64,000 nucleotides of DNA from Gaetbulibacter_A aestuarii (GCF_039537665.1 NZ_BAABAY010000001.1:1798001-1862000); one strand, 5' to 3'. Positions 1 through 7,971 are shown, counted from the first letter of the stretch. A program made the numbers and translations. The notes: generated by a model from the sequence alone, not told the origin.

Positions 1-417
1 GATTTTCAAGATAAAACGGTTCTGGATATGGGCTGCGGAACTGCCGTTTTAGCGATTCTCGCAGAACTAAAAGGAGCCAAAGCAGTAGATGCTATAGATA
101 TTGATCGCTGGTGTTATGAAAACAGTCTTGAAAACATTGAAAGAAACAATTGTAAGAATATTTCTGTTTTCGAAGGTGACGCTTCACTTTTAAAGGGCAA
201 GTGTTATGATATAATTTTAGCCAATATCAATCGGAATATTCTACTTCAGGATATAAAAGCCTATGTTAAATGCCTGACTAAAAATGGAATATTGATATTA
301 AGTGGCTTTTATAATGATGATATTCCTAAAATTCAGACCGAATGTGAAACACATTTGTTAAAATTTCAAGAAAAATTAGAAAGAAACCAATGGGTTGCAC
401 TAAAATTTTTAAATTAG
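1..417 (+). CDS. prmA: Ribosomal protein L11 methyltransferase, C-terminal part (5' end outside window)
   Basis: The reading frame is open from base 1, so the gene begins upstream and only about 138 codons are present. The visible part is a class I SAM-dependent methyltransferase core: a glycine-rich SAM loop (VLDMGCGTAVLAI), an acidic strand end (AIDID) typical of the ribose-binding site, and the motif ANINRNILL, which corresponds to the N-(I/P)-L active-site strand of PrmA proteins. PrmA trimethylates ribosomal protein L11. The downstream neighbour is clpS, with a 35-base gap. The family call rests on the motif pair and is fairly safe; a related protein methyltransferase is the alternative. 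Confidence 0.85.
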   Translation, partial: DFQDKTVLDMGCGTAVLAILAELKGAKAVDAIDIDRWCYENSLENIERNNCKNISVFEGDASLLKGKCYDIILANINRNILLQDIKAYVKCLTKNGILILSGFYNDDIPKIQTECETHLLKFQEKLERNQWVALKFLN

Positions 418-452
418 TGCATCACGAACTGATGATTTTAAACCAAAATCTT

Positions 453-728
453 ATGAGTACCAGAGAAAAAACATCAGAAGAATTATTGGTGGAAGAAACG
501 GTCTCCACCCAAAATGAAATTGTACTTTATAACGACGATGTTAACACCTTTGATCATGTGATCGAAACATTGATGTATGCTTGTGATCATACTTCCATGC
601 AAGCTGAACAATGTTCTTTGATCGTTCATTATAAAGGAAAATGTACTGTAAAAACAGGTGAATACGACGATTTGAAACCTCGTTGCTCCAAATTATTGGA
701 AGCCGGTTTAAGCGCCGAAATTATTTAA
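453..728 (+). CDS. clpS: ATP-dependent Clp protease adaptor ClpS
   Basis: This is a 91-residue protein. The central stretch LYNDDVNTFDHVIETL is the ClpS signature, in which the Asp-Asp and following residues bind N-degron residues, followed by a conserved HYKG segment. ClpS delivers N-end-rule substrates to the ClpA/ClpC unfoldase of the cytosolic ClpP protease. The open frame extends upstream to an ATG at 390 that overlaps the end of prmA, but the ATG at 453 gives the usual family length and puts a normal acidic N-terminal tail (MSTREKTSEELL) first, so I prefer it. It is probably co-transcribed with prmA. Confidence 0.88.
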   Translation: MSTREKTSEELLVEETVSTQNEIVLYNDDVNTFDHVIETLMYACDHTSMQAEQCSLIVHYKGKCTVKTGEYDDLKPRCSKLLEAGLSAEII

Positions 729-785
729 CCATTAAATCGTGCTTGATAGTAATCAAAAAAAGTTGTTTTAAAAAGCAGCTCAGAT

Positions 786-995
786 TTACTTCTTCTCAGT
801 TTTATTCGTGTTTATTCCAAATGGTTTGTAAAGCGGGCAAAAGCTAATAAAACTTGTAATCAGGAATATCAATGCCAAAGCCATTAAAATGTACGCAAGC
901 GTTCCTTCGATTACATTGAAATAATACAAAACGGCTATTACAATAGCGATAAGTACACGTATGCCCTTATCAGTTGCTCCCATGTTTTTTTTCAT
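786..995 (-). CDS. DUF2892 (YgaP-like) small inner-membrane protein
   Basis: This 69-residue protein begins MKKNMGATDKGIRVL and has two hydrophobic segments (about residues 12-29 and 32-50), then a short tail containing CPLYKPFGINT. The start MKKN-x-G-x-x-D-x-x-x-R and the C-P-x-Y motif are typical of DUF2892. That domain also forms the membrane tail of the rhodanese YgaP. The frame extends upstream to 1037, overlapping the previous gene, but the ATG at 995 is preferred because it matches family starts. It is the last gene of the leftward sulfur operon, 23 bases after the persulfide dioxygenase-rhodanese gene, which supports a role in sulfane-sulfur metabolism at the membrane. Confidence 0.8.
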   Translation of the reverse strand: MKKNMGATDKGIRVLIAIVIAVLYYFNVIEGTLAYILMALALIFLITSFISFCPLYKPFGINTNKTEKK

Positions 996-1018
996 AATTA
1001 AAGATTTTAAATTAATTC

Positions 1019-2431
1019 TTATAAAGTTGTTGGACAAACGTAATCTGTAACGGGTAAACCACTGTTCTTCATGGCACCAAATCCACCTTCAATATTGATC
1101 AAATTATTAAAACCTCTCGCTTTTAGAATCGAAGCAGCGATTACCGAGCGGTAGCCTCCGGCACAATGAACATAATAGGTTTCATCTTGCTCAATGTCAT
1201 TCATTTGATCATTGATGTAATCCAAAGAGAACAGTTGCACGTTATCACCTTTCAAATGCTCTGATGCAAATTCGCCTTCTTTACGCACGTCCAATACATG
1301 TAAATGATCTTCTTCGAAGCGTTTTTTAAAGGTTAAAGCATCAATGGAGTCAACACGTTCAATATCTTTTCCGGCTGCTTTCCAGGCTTCCATTCCACCT
1401 TTTAAATACCCTAAGGTATTGTCATAACCCACACGTGATAACCGCGTTACAGCCTCTTTTTCCTTGCCTTCAGGAGTGATCAATAGTATAGGTTGTTTAA
1501 GATCAGCGATCAAAGCACCAACCCACGGCGCAAAACTCCCGTTCAAACCAATAAAAATAGAATTTGGAATATGGGCTTTTACAAAATCATCTTCGGTACG
1601 CACGTCTAAAACCAAAGCTCCTTCTTGATTTGCAATGGCTTCGAACGCTTCCGGATCAAGCGGATTATCGCCTTGTTTTAAAACCGTATCAAAATCAGTA
1701 TACCCGGTTTTATTCATCATGGCATTTTTTGCAAAATATTGTGGTGGAGGGGGCATCCCTTCCAATACTTCTTTTACAAACTCTTCCTTGCTCATATCTT
1801 CACGAAGGGCGTAATTGGTCTTTTTCTGTTCACCTAAAACACCTACGGTTTCTTTACTCATATTTTTTCCGCAAGCCGAACCTGCACCATGAGCGGGATA
1901 AACGATAACATCGTCCGGTAAGGTCATGATCTTTTCACGTAAAGAATCGTAAAGCATAATGGCCAGATCTTCTTTGGTAAGATTGTTTTTTATGGCAAGA
2001 TCAGGACGTCCAACATCACCTAAAAATAAGGTGTCCCCGGAAAAAATAGCATAAGGTTTACCTGTTTCGTCCTTAACCAAATATGTTGAGGATTCTAAAG
2101 TATGACCCGGGGTGTGTAATACCGTGATTGTTATGTTACCTAACTTGAAAACCTCACCATCTTTAGCTTCATGAATGTCATATTCTGTTTTAGCTCCGGG
2201 ACCATAAACGATGGTGGCACCTGTTTTTTTGCTCAGATCTACATGCCCTGAAACAAAATCGGCATGAAAATGCGTTTCAAAAATGTATTTAATAGTACCG
2301 TGTTCTTTTTTGGCCTTATCGATATATTGCTGCGTTTCTCTCAAGGGATCAATGATCGCAATTTCGCCATCAGATTCGATGTAGTAAGCTCCCTGAGCTA
2401 AACATCCTGTATATAATTGTTCAATCTTCAT
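1019..2431 (-). CDS. Persulfide dioxygenase (ETHE1-like metallo-beta-lactamase fold) fused to two rhodanese domains
   Basis: This is a 470-residue protein. The N-terminal metallo-beta-lactamase domain carries HFHAD (residues 54-58), HTPGHT and FSGDTLFLGDVGRPD, an arrangement typical of ETHE1-like persulfide dioxygenases that oxidise glutathione or other persulfides to sulfite. Two rhodanese domains follow, roughly residues 265-355 and 370-465. The first has an active-site loop without cysteine (TPEGKEKEA) and is probably inactive as a sulfurtransferase. The second has HCAGGYRS with a cysteine and is probably active. I chose the ATG at 2431 (MKIEQLYTGC) over the open frame starting at 2452 because it matches the usual family start. 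It lies between a TauE/SafE exporter gene and DUF2892 in one operon, so sulfite made here could be exported by the neighbour. Confidence 0.88.
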   Translation of the reverse strand: MKIEQLYTGCLAQGAYYIESDGEIAIIDPLRETQQYIDKAKKEHGTIKYIFETHFHADFVSGHVDLSKKTGATIVYGPGAKTEYDIHEAKDGEVFKLGNITITVLHTPGHTLESSTYLVKDETGKPYAIFSGDTLFLGDVGRPDLAIKNNLTKEDLAIMLYDSLREKIMTLPDDVIVYPAHGAGSACGKNMSKETVGVLGEQKKTNYALREDMSKEEFVKEVLEGMPPPPQYFAKNAMMNKTGYTDFDTVLKQGDNPLDPEAFEAIANQEGALVLDVRTEDDFVKAHIPNSIFIGLNGSFAPWVGALIADLKQPILLITPEGKEKEAVTRLSRVGYDNTLGYLKGGMEAWKAAGKDIERVDSIDALTFKKRFEEDHLHVLDVRKEGEFASEHLKGDNVQLFSLDYINDQMNDIEQDETYYVHCAGGYRSVIAASILKARGFNNLINIEGGFGAMKNSGLPVTDYVCPTTL

Positions 2432-2501
2432 AACTTCAAATTTATGCTGCAAAATTACGAAATCTCAATGGTTTAGTTTGTGACTTTTGTCACATCTAAA
2501 G

Positions 2502-3293
2502 TTAGCTAATTTCTTTGTAAATAATGTAGACTGCCATCAAAAGTATAAAGTACCCGAAACTCTTTTTCAGTTTTTCGCTACTAATAAATTTCGAAAGCGA
2601 CACACCGATAATGATTCCAATAATGGAAATAGCGGTAAAAATTAGTAGGAAATGCCAGTTGATAGCCAGATTCTGTACATCGCCAATAAAGCCTATAAGC
2701 GAATTAATAGCAACGATAATAAGCGAGGTTCCCACAGCTTTCTTCATAGGTAATTTAGCCCAAAGTACTAAAGCCGGAACATATAAAAATCCGCCACCGG
2801 CACCAATAATTCCGGTTATAGCACCGATAACCACACCTTGAATAAAAGTCTTATAATAAGCTTGTTTTTCTGAACCTGTTTCTGGGTTAACTCTTTTTCT
2901 GATCATTGAAAAAGAGGCCAAAAGCATAATAATTCCAAATAGAACCATGATCAGCATGTTTTTGGTAACCTCAAAACTTCCGATGTTAAAAATATGATGA
3001 GGAATATCTGAAACCAGATAACGTCTGGTGAGGTAAACAGAGATAAAGGAAGGAAAGGAAAAGGTAAGCCCCGTTTTAAGATCAACCATACCTTTTTTGT
3101 ATTTCTGAAAAGTACCTACAACAGAAGTAGAACCCACTACAAAAAGGGAATATGCGGTAGCGACTACCGGATTATAACCCAATAAATAGACAAGTAGGGG
3201 TACGGTAAGAATGGATCCACCGCCACCGATAAGTCCCAATACCAGGCCAACAACCAGCGCGCCAACATATCCTAGTATTTGAGTTGTATCCAT
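2502..3293 (-). CDS. TauE/SafE family sulfite/sulfonate exporter
   Basis: This 263-residue polytopic membrane protein is built from two inverted halves. Each half starts with the family glycine motif followed by VP: GLIGGGGSILTVPLL near residue 20 and GIIGAGGGFLYVPAL near residue 160. Family members export sulfite, sulfoacetate or related anions. The start codon lies one base after the stop of the upstream YeeE/YedE gene, so the two are almost certainly translationally coupled. Its position directly before the persulfide dioxygenase supports export of sulfite. The substrate is inferred from context, not from residues. Confidence 0.85.
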   Translation of the reverse strand: MDTTQILGYVGALVVGLVLGLIGGGGSILTVPLLVYLLGYNPVVATAYSLFVVGSTSVVGTFQKYKKGMVDLKTGLTFSFPSFISVYLTRRYLVSDIPHHIFNIGSFEVTKNMLIMVLFGIIMLLASFSMIRKRVNPETGSEKQAYYKTFIQGVVIGAITGIIGAGGGFLYVPALVLWAKLPMKKAVGTSLIIVAINSLIGFIGDVQNLAINWHFLLIFTAISIIGIIIGVSLSKFISSEKLKKSFGYFILLMAVYIIYKEIS

Positions 3294-3294
3294 G

Positions 3295-3708
3295 TTAATG
3301 AGGTAATTTGTCTTTCAATATTCCGTAAATAAAGGTGCCCAATATAGCGGTTGCAATGACTATGATGATGGAGTAGAGACCTGTGCCTAAAAGAATATAT
3401 AAAGGTCCGGGGCATGCCCCAATAAGAGCCCAACCCAACCCAAACAAACTACCGCCTACAATATACCGTACAAACCCACGATCTTTCAGGGGCACTAAAA
3501 TATCGGTGCCATCAATATTCTTAAAAAGGCCTTTTTTAGCTATCTGTAGAAAGACAATGCCGGTAAGCACCGCTGTTCCTATAATACCATACATATGAAA
3601 TGATTCAAATCGGAACATCTCGTAAATGCGATACCAGGAAACCGCTTCAGATTTCACCAAAACAATTCCGAAAAATATACCTACCAATAAAAATTTTAAA
3701 TGTTTCAT
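3295..3708 (-). CDS. YeeE/YedE (DUF395) membrane protein, small subunit with GACPGP motif
   Basis: This 137-residue protein has about four hydrophobic segments and the motif GACPGP at about residue 100, one of the conserved cysteine motifs of the YeeE/YedE (sulfur transport) family. Full-length family members such as thiosulfate importers of the TsuA type carry several such cysteine motifs in one chain. Here the family is divided between this gene and the adjacent one at 3713, in the manner of two-gene PmpA/PmpB-type systems. The spacing is 4 bases upstream and 1 base downstream, so it is inside a tight operon. A role in moving thiosulfate or another reduced sulfur species across the inner membrane is inferred. 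Confidence 0.8.
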   Translation of the reverse strand: MKHLKFLLVGIFFGIVLVKSEAVSWYRIYEMFRFESFHMYGIIGTAVLTGIVFLQIAKKGLFKNIDGTDILVPLKDRGFVRYIVGGSLFGLGWALIGACPGPLYILLGTGLYSIIIVIATAILGTFIYGILKDKLPH

Positions 3709-3712
3709 TGCT

Positions 3713-4270
3713 TTAAAAGATTAGAGGTAAAATGAAATTAGTCATAATCAAACCACCTATAAAAAAACCGATAACGGCTATTAAAGATGGTCTTTGCAAA
3801 CTACTCAAACCTGAAATAGCATGACCGGATGTACACCCACCGGCATAACGTGTTCCGAAGCCAATAAGTAATCCTCCAAAAATGAGTACGAGCAAACCTT
3901 TGAGCGATCCAACAGCGTTCCAGCTAAAAATTTCACTTGGCATGAGTGATTCTCCAACATCTTTAAAACCGAGTGTGTGTAATTCCATAACCGTTTTTTC
4001 GTTTAAATCGATAACACTACCATCCGATAAAAAATGAGTAGCAATAAAGCCACCAATAATAGCTCCTAGAACAACCATAAGGTTCCATGATTGTGCTTTC
4101 CAATCGAATTTAAAAAATTTAGTATACCTGCCACCGCCACCAATAGCACAAAAAGTGCGTAGGCTTGACGACATACCAAAGGATTTGCCAAAATACAGTA
4201 ATAAGGCCATTACCAGGGTAATTAGTGGTCCGGAAACATACCATGGCCAGGGCTTTAAAAGTAATTCCAT
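3713..4270 (-). CDS. YeeE/YedE (DUF395) membrane protein, large subunit with GGCTSGH motif
   Basis: This 185-residue membrane protein contains the conserved GGCTSGH motif near residue 145 and another cysteine segment (RTFCAIGGGGRY) near residue 40. Both are typical of YeeE/YedE proteins, in which cysteines relay thiosulfate or sulfane sulfur. About four to five hydrophobic segments are visible. It is the first structural gene after the Crp-family regulator, with a 52-base gap, and sits 4 bases before the small YeeE/YedE partner. It probably forms the transporter together with that partner. Confidence 0.82.
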   Translation of the reverse strand: MELLLKPWPWYVSGPLITLVMALLLYFGKSFGMSSSLRTFCAIGGGGRYTKFFKFDWKAQSWNLMVVLGAIIGGFIATHFLSDGSVIDLNEKTVMELHTLGFKDVGESLMPSEIFSWNAVGSLKGLLVLIFGGLLIGFGTRYAGGCTSGHAISGLSSLQRPSLIAVIGFFIGGLIMTNFILPLIF

Positions 4271-4322
4271 ATGATTTTCAAAGTTAATAGATTATATAAT
4301 CCTTCTATGTGATAATTGTTAC

Positions 4323-4958
4323 TTAGAGATCTAGAATTTCTATTTTATTTCTGCTAAGTTTTATTTTTTTACTGTTTTCGAGTTGCTTTAAAAGTCGGGA
4401 AACCACCACACGAGAGGTATGTAAATCTTCAGCAATTTCCTGATGAATAACGTTTATAGTATTTGAATCGTGAAGACCGGCTTTATTTTTAAGATATTTT
4501 AAAAGGCGCTCATCCATTTTCATGAAAGCAATATTATCAATGGTCTCAAGCATTTCGTCGAATCGCATTTGATAACTTTCTAAAATAAAATTACGCCAGC
4601 TTTCATTGTTGTGAAACCAATCCGACATTTTCTCCACTGGGATCATTAACAAGGTTGAATCTTTTTCGGCAACTGCTCTAATCTTACTTTTATTAGTTCC
4701 CATGCAGCAGGTAAGCGTCATGGTACAGGTTTCACCGGCTTCCAAAACGTAAATGAGGAGTTCGTTACCTTCATCATCCTCACGTAACACCTTAACATGA
4801 CCGGAAAGTAGGAGGGGAATGTATTTAAGGGTTTGATTGATATCAATAATAATATCGTCTTTCTCAAAAGTTTTAATAATGCCAGCTTCGGCAATTTCCT
4901 TGAGAAGCGTTTCATCTAGATTATGGCCGTATTTTTCCTTAAGTAATTCTAATTGCAT
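4323..4958 (-). CDS. Crp/Fnr family transcriptional regulator of the sulfur operon
   Basis: This 211-residue protein has a cyclic-nucleotide-binding-type beta-roll (about residues 25-115) and a C-terminal Crp-type winged helix with the recognition segment HQEIAEDLHTSRVVVSRLL (about 172-190). The expected cAMP-contact Arg/Ser pair is not evident. Three cysteines cluster in the beta-roll at about residues 78, 84 and 85 (ETCTMTLTCCMG), which could act as a thiol or persulfide sensor. It is the first gene of the leftward sulfur operon, so autoregulation is likely. The effector is unknown; sulfide or persulfide sensing is an inference from gene context and cysteines. Confidence 0.88.
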   Translation of the reverse strand: MQLELLKEKYGHNLDETLLKEIAEAGIIKTFEKDDIIIDINQTLKYIPLLLSGHVKVLREDDEGNELLIYVLEAGETCTMTLTCCMGTNKSKIRAVAEKDSTLLMIPVEKMSDWFHNNESWRNFILESYQMRFDEMLETIDNIAFMKMDERLLKYLKNKAGLHDSNTINVIHQEIAEDLHTSRVVVSRLLKQLENSKKIKLSRNKIEILDL

Positions 4959-5021
4959 ATTTCAAAAATAATCAAATAAAAATTTGGATTAAATATTTTG
5001 GTTGTGATTTAATAAAAATAG

Positions 5022-5029
5022 TATATTTG
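5022..5029 (+). promoter_or_regulatory. Promoter -7 element of the tRNA-Arg gene
   Basis: TATATTTG is an exact match to the Bacteroidota TAnnTTTG -7 element, ending 13 bases before the mature tRNA 5' end. A TTTG at 4997-5000, 21 bases upstream, could serve as the -33 element. Confidence 0.6.
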
Positions 5030-5042
5030 CAGCCACAAAAAA

Positions 5043-5116
5043 GGCCACGTGGCGCAACTGAATAGCGCACTTGATTACGGCTCAAGAGGTTCCAGGTTTG
5101 AATCCTGGCGTGGTCA
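5043..5116 (+). tRNA. tRNA-Arg (anticodon ACG)
   Basis: The sequence folds into a full cloverleaf. The acceptor arm GGCCACG pairs with CGTGGTC, with one G-U pair, and the discriminator is A. The D stem is GCGC/GCGC. The anticodon stem CTTGA/TCAAG encloses the loop TTACGGC, giving anticodon ACG, which would be read after wobble deamination to ICG. The T stem is CCAGG/CCTGG around TTTGAAT. CCA is not encoded. An intrinsic terminator follows directly. Confidence 0.95.
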
Positions 5117-5121
5117 CGAAG

Positions 5122-5157
5122 AAAAAACGCTCAAACTTTTATTGAGCGTTTTTTTTT
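5122..5157 (+). terminator. Intrinsic terminator after tRNA-Arg, usable from both strands
   Basis: CGCTCAA pairs with TTGAGCG around a 7-base loop and is flanked by an A run on the left and a T run on the right. It separates the tRNA gene from the convergent hydrolase gene ending at 5164. Confidence 0.85.
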
Positions 5158-5163
5158 ATGTTA

Positions 5164-6084
5164 TTACTCTAATTCTAAACTTTCCATCCATTCGAATAGC
5201 CGATCCGTCCAGGTACTTAAATGACCTTTCTTAATGGCGAGTCCAAAACCATGGCCACCTTTGGGATAAATATGGATTTCGGCTGGCACGTCATGTTGTT
5301 TGAGAGCTTCGTAAAACAAAATACTATTCATCACCGGAACGCCTTTATCATCTGAGGCATGTACCAAAAAAGTAGGAGGCGTGTTCTCATCAACCTGTAA
5401 TTCGTTTGAATAAAACTCAATTAAATCTGAAGTTGCTTCTTGTACTAATAAATTCCTTCTTGAACCTTTATGAGCATAAGGTTCTTTCATGGTTATAACC
5501 GGATAGGCCAGTACCAAAAAATCCGGGCGGGCACTCAAGGAATCCATAGGAGTGGTTGGCTCATAAACGGTATCGTTATAATGAGTTCCAAGGGTAGCTG
5601 CCAGATGACCTCCTGCTGAAAAGCCCATAATGCCAATTTGATTGGGTGAAATACCATAGGTTTCAGCCTGTGAACGTACATATCTCATCGCACGTTGGGC
5701 GTCTTGTAAAGGTGCAATATTTGGTGTGATTAAGGATTTTGAATCGGGCAGGCGGTATTTTAAAACAAAAGCAGCAATGCCCTTTGAGTTCAAAAGTTTC
5801 GCAAAATCCGTGCCTTCAAAATTATAGGACAAGTAACGATATCCTCCTCCCGGACAAATAATCACAGCTTTACCTATACGCAAGGTTTTGGAAGGCAAAA
5901 ATACTTCAAGTGTGGGGTCCTGTACGTTAAATATTTTAAGAATACCGGTATTCTCACTGTATTCTGCTTCATCCGATATTTTTTGATTCGGAACACCTTC
6001 AGGCCAAAGTTTAACGATAGTTTGACCAAAACTAGAGTGAGCAGAACATAGAAGTAAAAGGATAAAATAAAAGGTTCTTATCAT
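5164..6084 (-). CDS. Secreted alpha/beta hydrolase (acetyl-xylan-esterase/BD-FAE-like)
   Basis: This 306-residue protein has a Sec signal peptide (MIRTFYFILLLLCSAHSSFG, cleavage before QTI). The alpha/beta hydrolase fold shows an oxyanion-type glycine run (CPGGGY, about 78-82), the nucleophile elbow GFSAGGH with Ser156, an acid in HASDDKG (about 245-246) and the catalytic His in GGHGFG (about 278). This pattern fits exported carbohydrate or acetyl esterases of Bacteroidota. The substrate is not readable from sequence. The gene is convergent with tRNA-Arg, sharing its terminator, and stands alone rather than within a polysaccharide utilisation locus. Confidence 0.82.
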   Translation of the reverse strand: MIRTFYFILLLLCSAHSSFGQTIVKLWPEGVPNQKISDEAEYSENTGILKIFNVQDPTLEVFLPSKTLRIGKAVIICPGGGYRYLSYNFEGTDFAKLLNSKGIAAFVLKYRLPDSKSLITPNIAPLQDAQRAMRYVRSQAETYGISPNQIGIMGFSAGGHLAATLGTHYNDTVYEPTTPMDSLSARPDFLVLAYPVITMKEPYAHKGSRRNLLVQEATSDLIEFYSNELQVDENTPPTFLVHASDDKGVPVMNSILFYEALKQHDVPAEIHIYPKGGHGFGLAIKKGHLSTWTDRLFEWMESLELE

Positions 6085-6163
6085 GGTATCAGGGTTTAAT
6101 TCATGGCAAACCTAAAAGGTTCTCCTAAATTTCGTATCTTTTAGATGATATTAAATCAAGTGT

Positions 6164-6352
6164 ATGTTAAAATTGCTTTTACAAATATTTCTACAATTAC
6201 CACCGGGAACTCGAAATCCGGACGACAATAGTCCCATCGATTTCTCAAACCCTTTTGAGCTCGTTGTTTATATTATTCTTCCCATTCTTATTGTCATTTT
6301 TTATATCATATGGAGAAAAAAGAAAAAAAATGAAATGAATAATGAAAACTAA
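6164..6352 (+). CDS. Small single-span membrane protein, conserved-looking, unknown function
   Basis: This is a 62-residue protein. After a short hydrophobic start it has the polar segment PPGTRNPDDNSPIDFSNPFE, then one strong transmembrane helix (about residues 32-48) followed by a lysine-rich cytoplasmic tail (WRKKKKN). Proteins of this layout are common in flavobacteria, but I do not know a function. The basic tail predicts N-out/C-in topology. It stands alone between divergent and convergent neighbours. Confidence 0.65.
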   Translation: MLKLLLQIFLQLPPGTRNPDDNSPIDFSNPFELVVYIILPILIVIFYIIWRKKKKNEMNNEN

Positions 6353-6372
6353 GGTATAAGCGTTATTGAGAT

Positions 6373-7362
6373 TTACTTTAAGATCTTTTCAATGGCTTCT
6401 AATTCCTCAGGGGAAAAGCTTAGGTTATCTTGTATTGCTACAGCATCCTCTATATGCGACACCTTACTGGCACCAATGATAACAGAGGTTACTCTTTTGT
6501 CACGAAGCACCCACGCTAAGGCCATTTGAGCCATTTTCTGACCGCGTTTTTGTGCTATATCATTCAAAGCTTTAACCTTATTGATGTTTTCCTCATTAAT
6601 TTGATCCGTTTGTAAAAATCCACTTGGTTTGGAAGCACGAGAATCTTCAGGGATACCCTTTAAGTATTTATCTGTTAATAACCCTTGAAATAGTGGACTG
6701 AATACTACGGAACCAACACCATATGCTTCAAGCGTATCGAGTAAACCATCTTCTACCCAACGGTCAAACATATTATAATTGGGTTGATGCACTAAACAAG
6801 GCGTCCCTAAATCTTTTAAAATTTCAAAGGCGCGTTTAGCTTCCGCAGGGCGGTAATTTGAAATGCCGGCATATAAAGCCTTACCGGATCGCACGATCTG
6901 ATCCAGAGCCATCATGGATTCCTCTATTGGTGTATTGGGATCTGGGCGGTGATGATAAAATATATCGACGTAATCCAGTCCCATGCGTTTTAAACTTTGG
7001 TCGCAACTGGAAATTAAATATTTTCGCGATCCGAAATCGCCATAAGGTCCAGGCCACATGCCGTAACCGGCCTTAGAAGTGATCATTAGTTCATCACGAT
7101 AAGGTTTCAAATCTTTTTTTAGGATTTTTCCAAAAGTTTCTTCAGCCGAACCTGGGGGCGGACCATAGTTGTTTGCAAGATCGAAGTGTGTTATTCCCAG
7201 GTCAAAAGCACGAAGTACCATTTTCCGACCATTTTCGAATACATCAATACCACCGAAGTTATGCCATAAACCGAGTGAAACCAGTGGTAATTGAATACCA
7301 CTTTGTCCACAGCGGTTATAGGTCATGTTCTCATATCTATTCTCGTTAGCTGTATAAGGCAT
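6373..7362 (-). CDS. Aldo/keto reductase, YghZ/Gpr-like (L-glyceraldehyde-3-phosphate reductase family)
   Basis: This 329-residue NADPH-dependent oxidoreductase has a TIM-barrel fold. The catalytic tetrad is visible: Asp61 and Tyr66 in FDLANNYG, Lys97 in TSKAGYG, and His138 in FYHHRPDP. The segment GPPPGSAEETFG and the N-terminus MPYTANENRYENMTYNRCG closely follow E. coli YghZ, which reduces L-glyceraldehyde 3-phosphate and methylglyoxal. Physiologically it would detoxify reactive aldehydes in the cytosol. The 50-codon gene upstream at 7392 runs the same way and may be co-transcribed (29-base gap). Confidence 0.88.
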   Translation of the reverse strand: MPYTANENRYENMTYNRCGQSGIQLPLVSLGLWHNFGGIDVFENGRKMVLRAFDLGITHFDLANNYGPPPGSAEETFGKILKKDLKPYRDELMITSKAGYGMWPGPYGDFGSRKYLISSCDQSLKRMGLDYVDIFYHHRPDPNTPIEESMMALDQIVRSGKALYAGISNYRPAEAKRAFEILKDLGTPCLVHQPNYNMFDRWVEDGLLDTLEAYGVGSVVFSPLFQGLLTDKYLKGIPEDSRASKPSGFLQTDQINEENINKVKALNDIAQKRGQKMAQMALAWVLRDKRVTSVIIGASKVSHIEDAVAIQDNLSFSPEELEAIEKILK

Positions 7363-7391
7363 AAGCTTTTTTAATTAAAAGGGGTTAAATT

Positions 7392-7544
7392 TTAATCCAA
7401 AGCATTTTTAGTAACATACCAACGCCAGCCAATGATAGCCATCTGAAACTTAGAAGCCTTCGATAAATCGAAATCCTTTTTCGAATAACTTGGTAAAACA
7501 GCTTTATTGAGTTTGGCGAGAAGTTTAAAAAATTGCTTTTTCAT
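7392..7544 (-). CDS. Small basic protein of 50 residues, conserved-looking, unknown function
   Basis: An ATG at 7544 opens a 50-codon frame: MKKQFFKLLAKLNKAVLPSY, then SKKDFDLSKASKFQMAI and IGWRWYVTKNALD. It is lysine-rich at the start, with a tryptophan-rich amphipathic C-terminal segment. From memory, very similar small proteins occur next to other flavobacterial genes and are sometimes mislabelled as SsrA-binding proteins; I cannot verify this here. Codon choice is coherent and the stop lies 29 bases before the aldo/keto reductase start. It is too short for most gene callers. Confidence 0.6.
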   Translation of the reverse strand: MKKQFFKLLAKLNKAVLPSYSKKDFDLSKASKFQMAIIGWRWYVTKNALD

Positions 7545-7971
7545 TAATAATTGTTTCTACCTGTAAAAATACTAAATCTAAACGGAGACCCTATTTAATC
7601 AAAGCTTTTTTTATACCAATGAAAGAACTAAAAGAATAGTGAGTTGTGCTAAAATAATCATAATTATAGGTTTAAAGGTTAATAGAAATTCAATGTTTTT
7701 TCAACAATAATTTCAAGATAGAATAGGGGAAGGCTATGTTCCAAGAGAAGGAATAAAAACTTATGAAATTACCTCGTGATATGTAAGTAAAAAAATGATA
7801 AATATTTAAAATCGATATAGAATCTCTACAAATAAGTTAATATGTGTAATAGTAATTGTAAATAATATTTAAAAATTGTAATAATTATAGAAGCTTTTTT
7901 GGTGTCTTTTTTAAATCGTAGACACAAAAAGGTTGAAATAGTGCTAATTTTAAATATTTCATCTTTTGGAC
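7545..7971. other. AT-rich intergenic stretch without a convincing gene
   Basis: This stretch lies between the 50-codon gene and the blaR1 terminator. The only notable frame is a 16-codon leftward one (MIILAQLTILLVLSLV) around 7620-7670. It is purely hydrophobic and too short to support. No tRNA-like or repeat structure is seen. Confidence 0.5.

Noticed and set aside
5049..5234. 61-codon rightward frame
   Set aside because: It runs through the tRNA-Arg gene and its terminator into the convergent hydrolase gene; no independent support.
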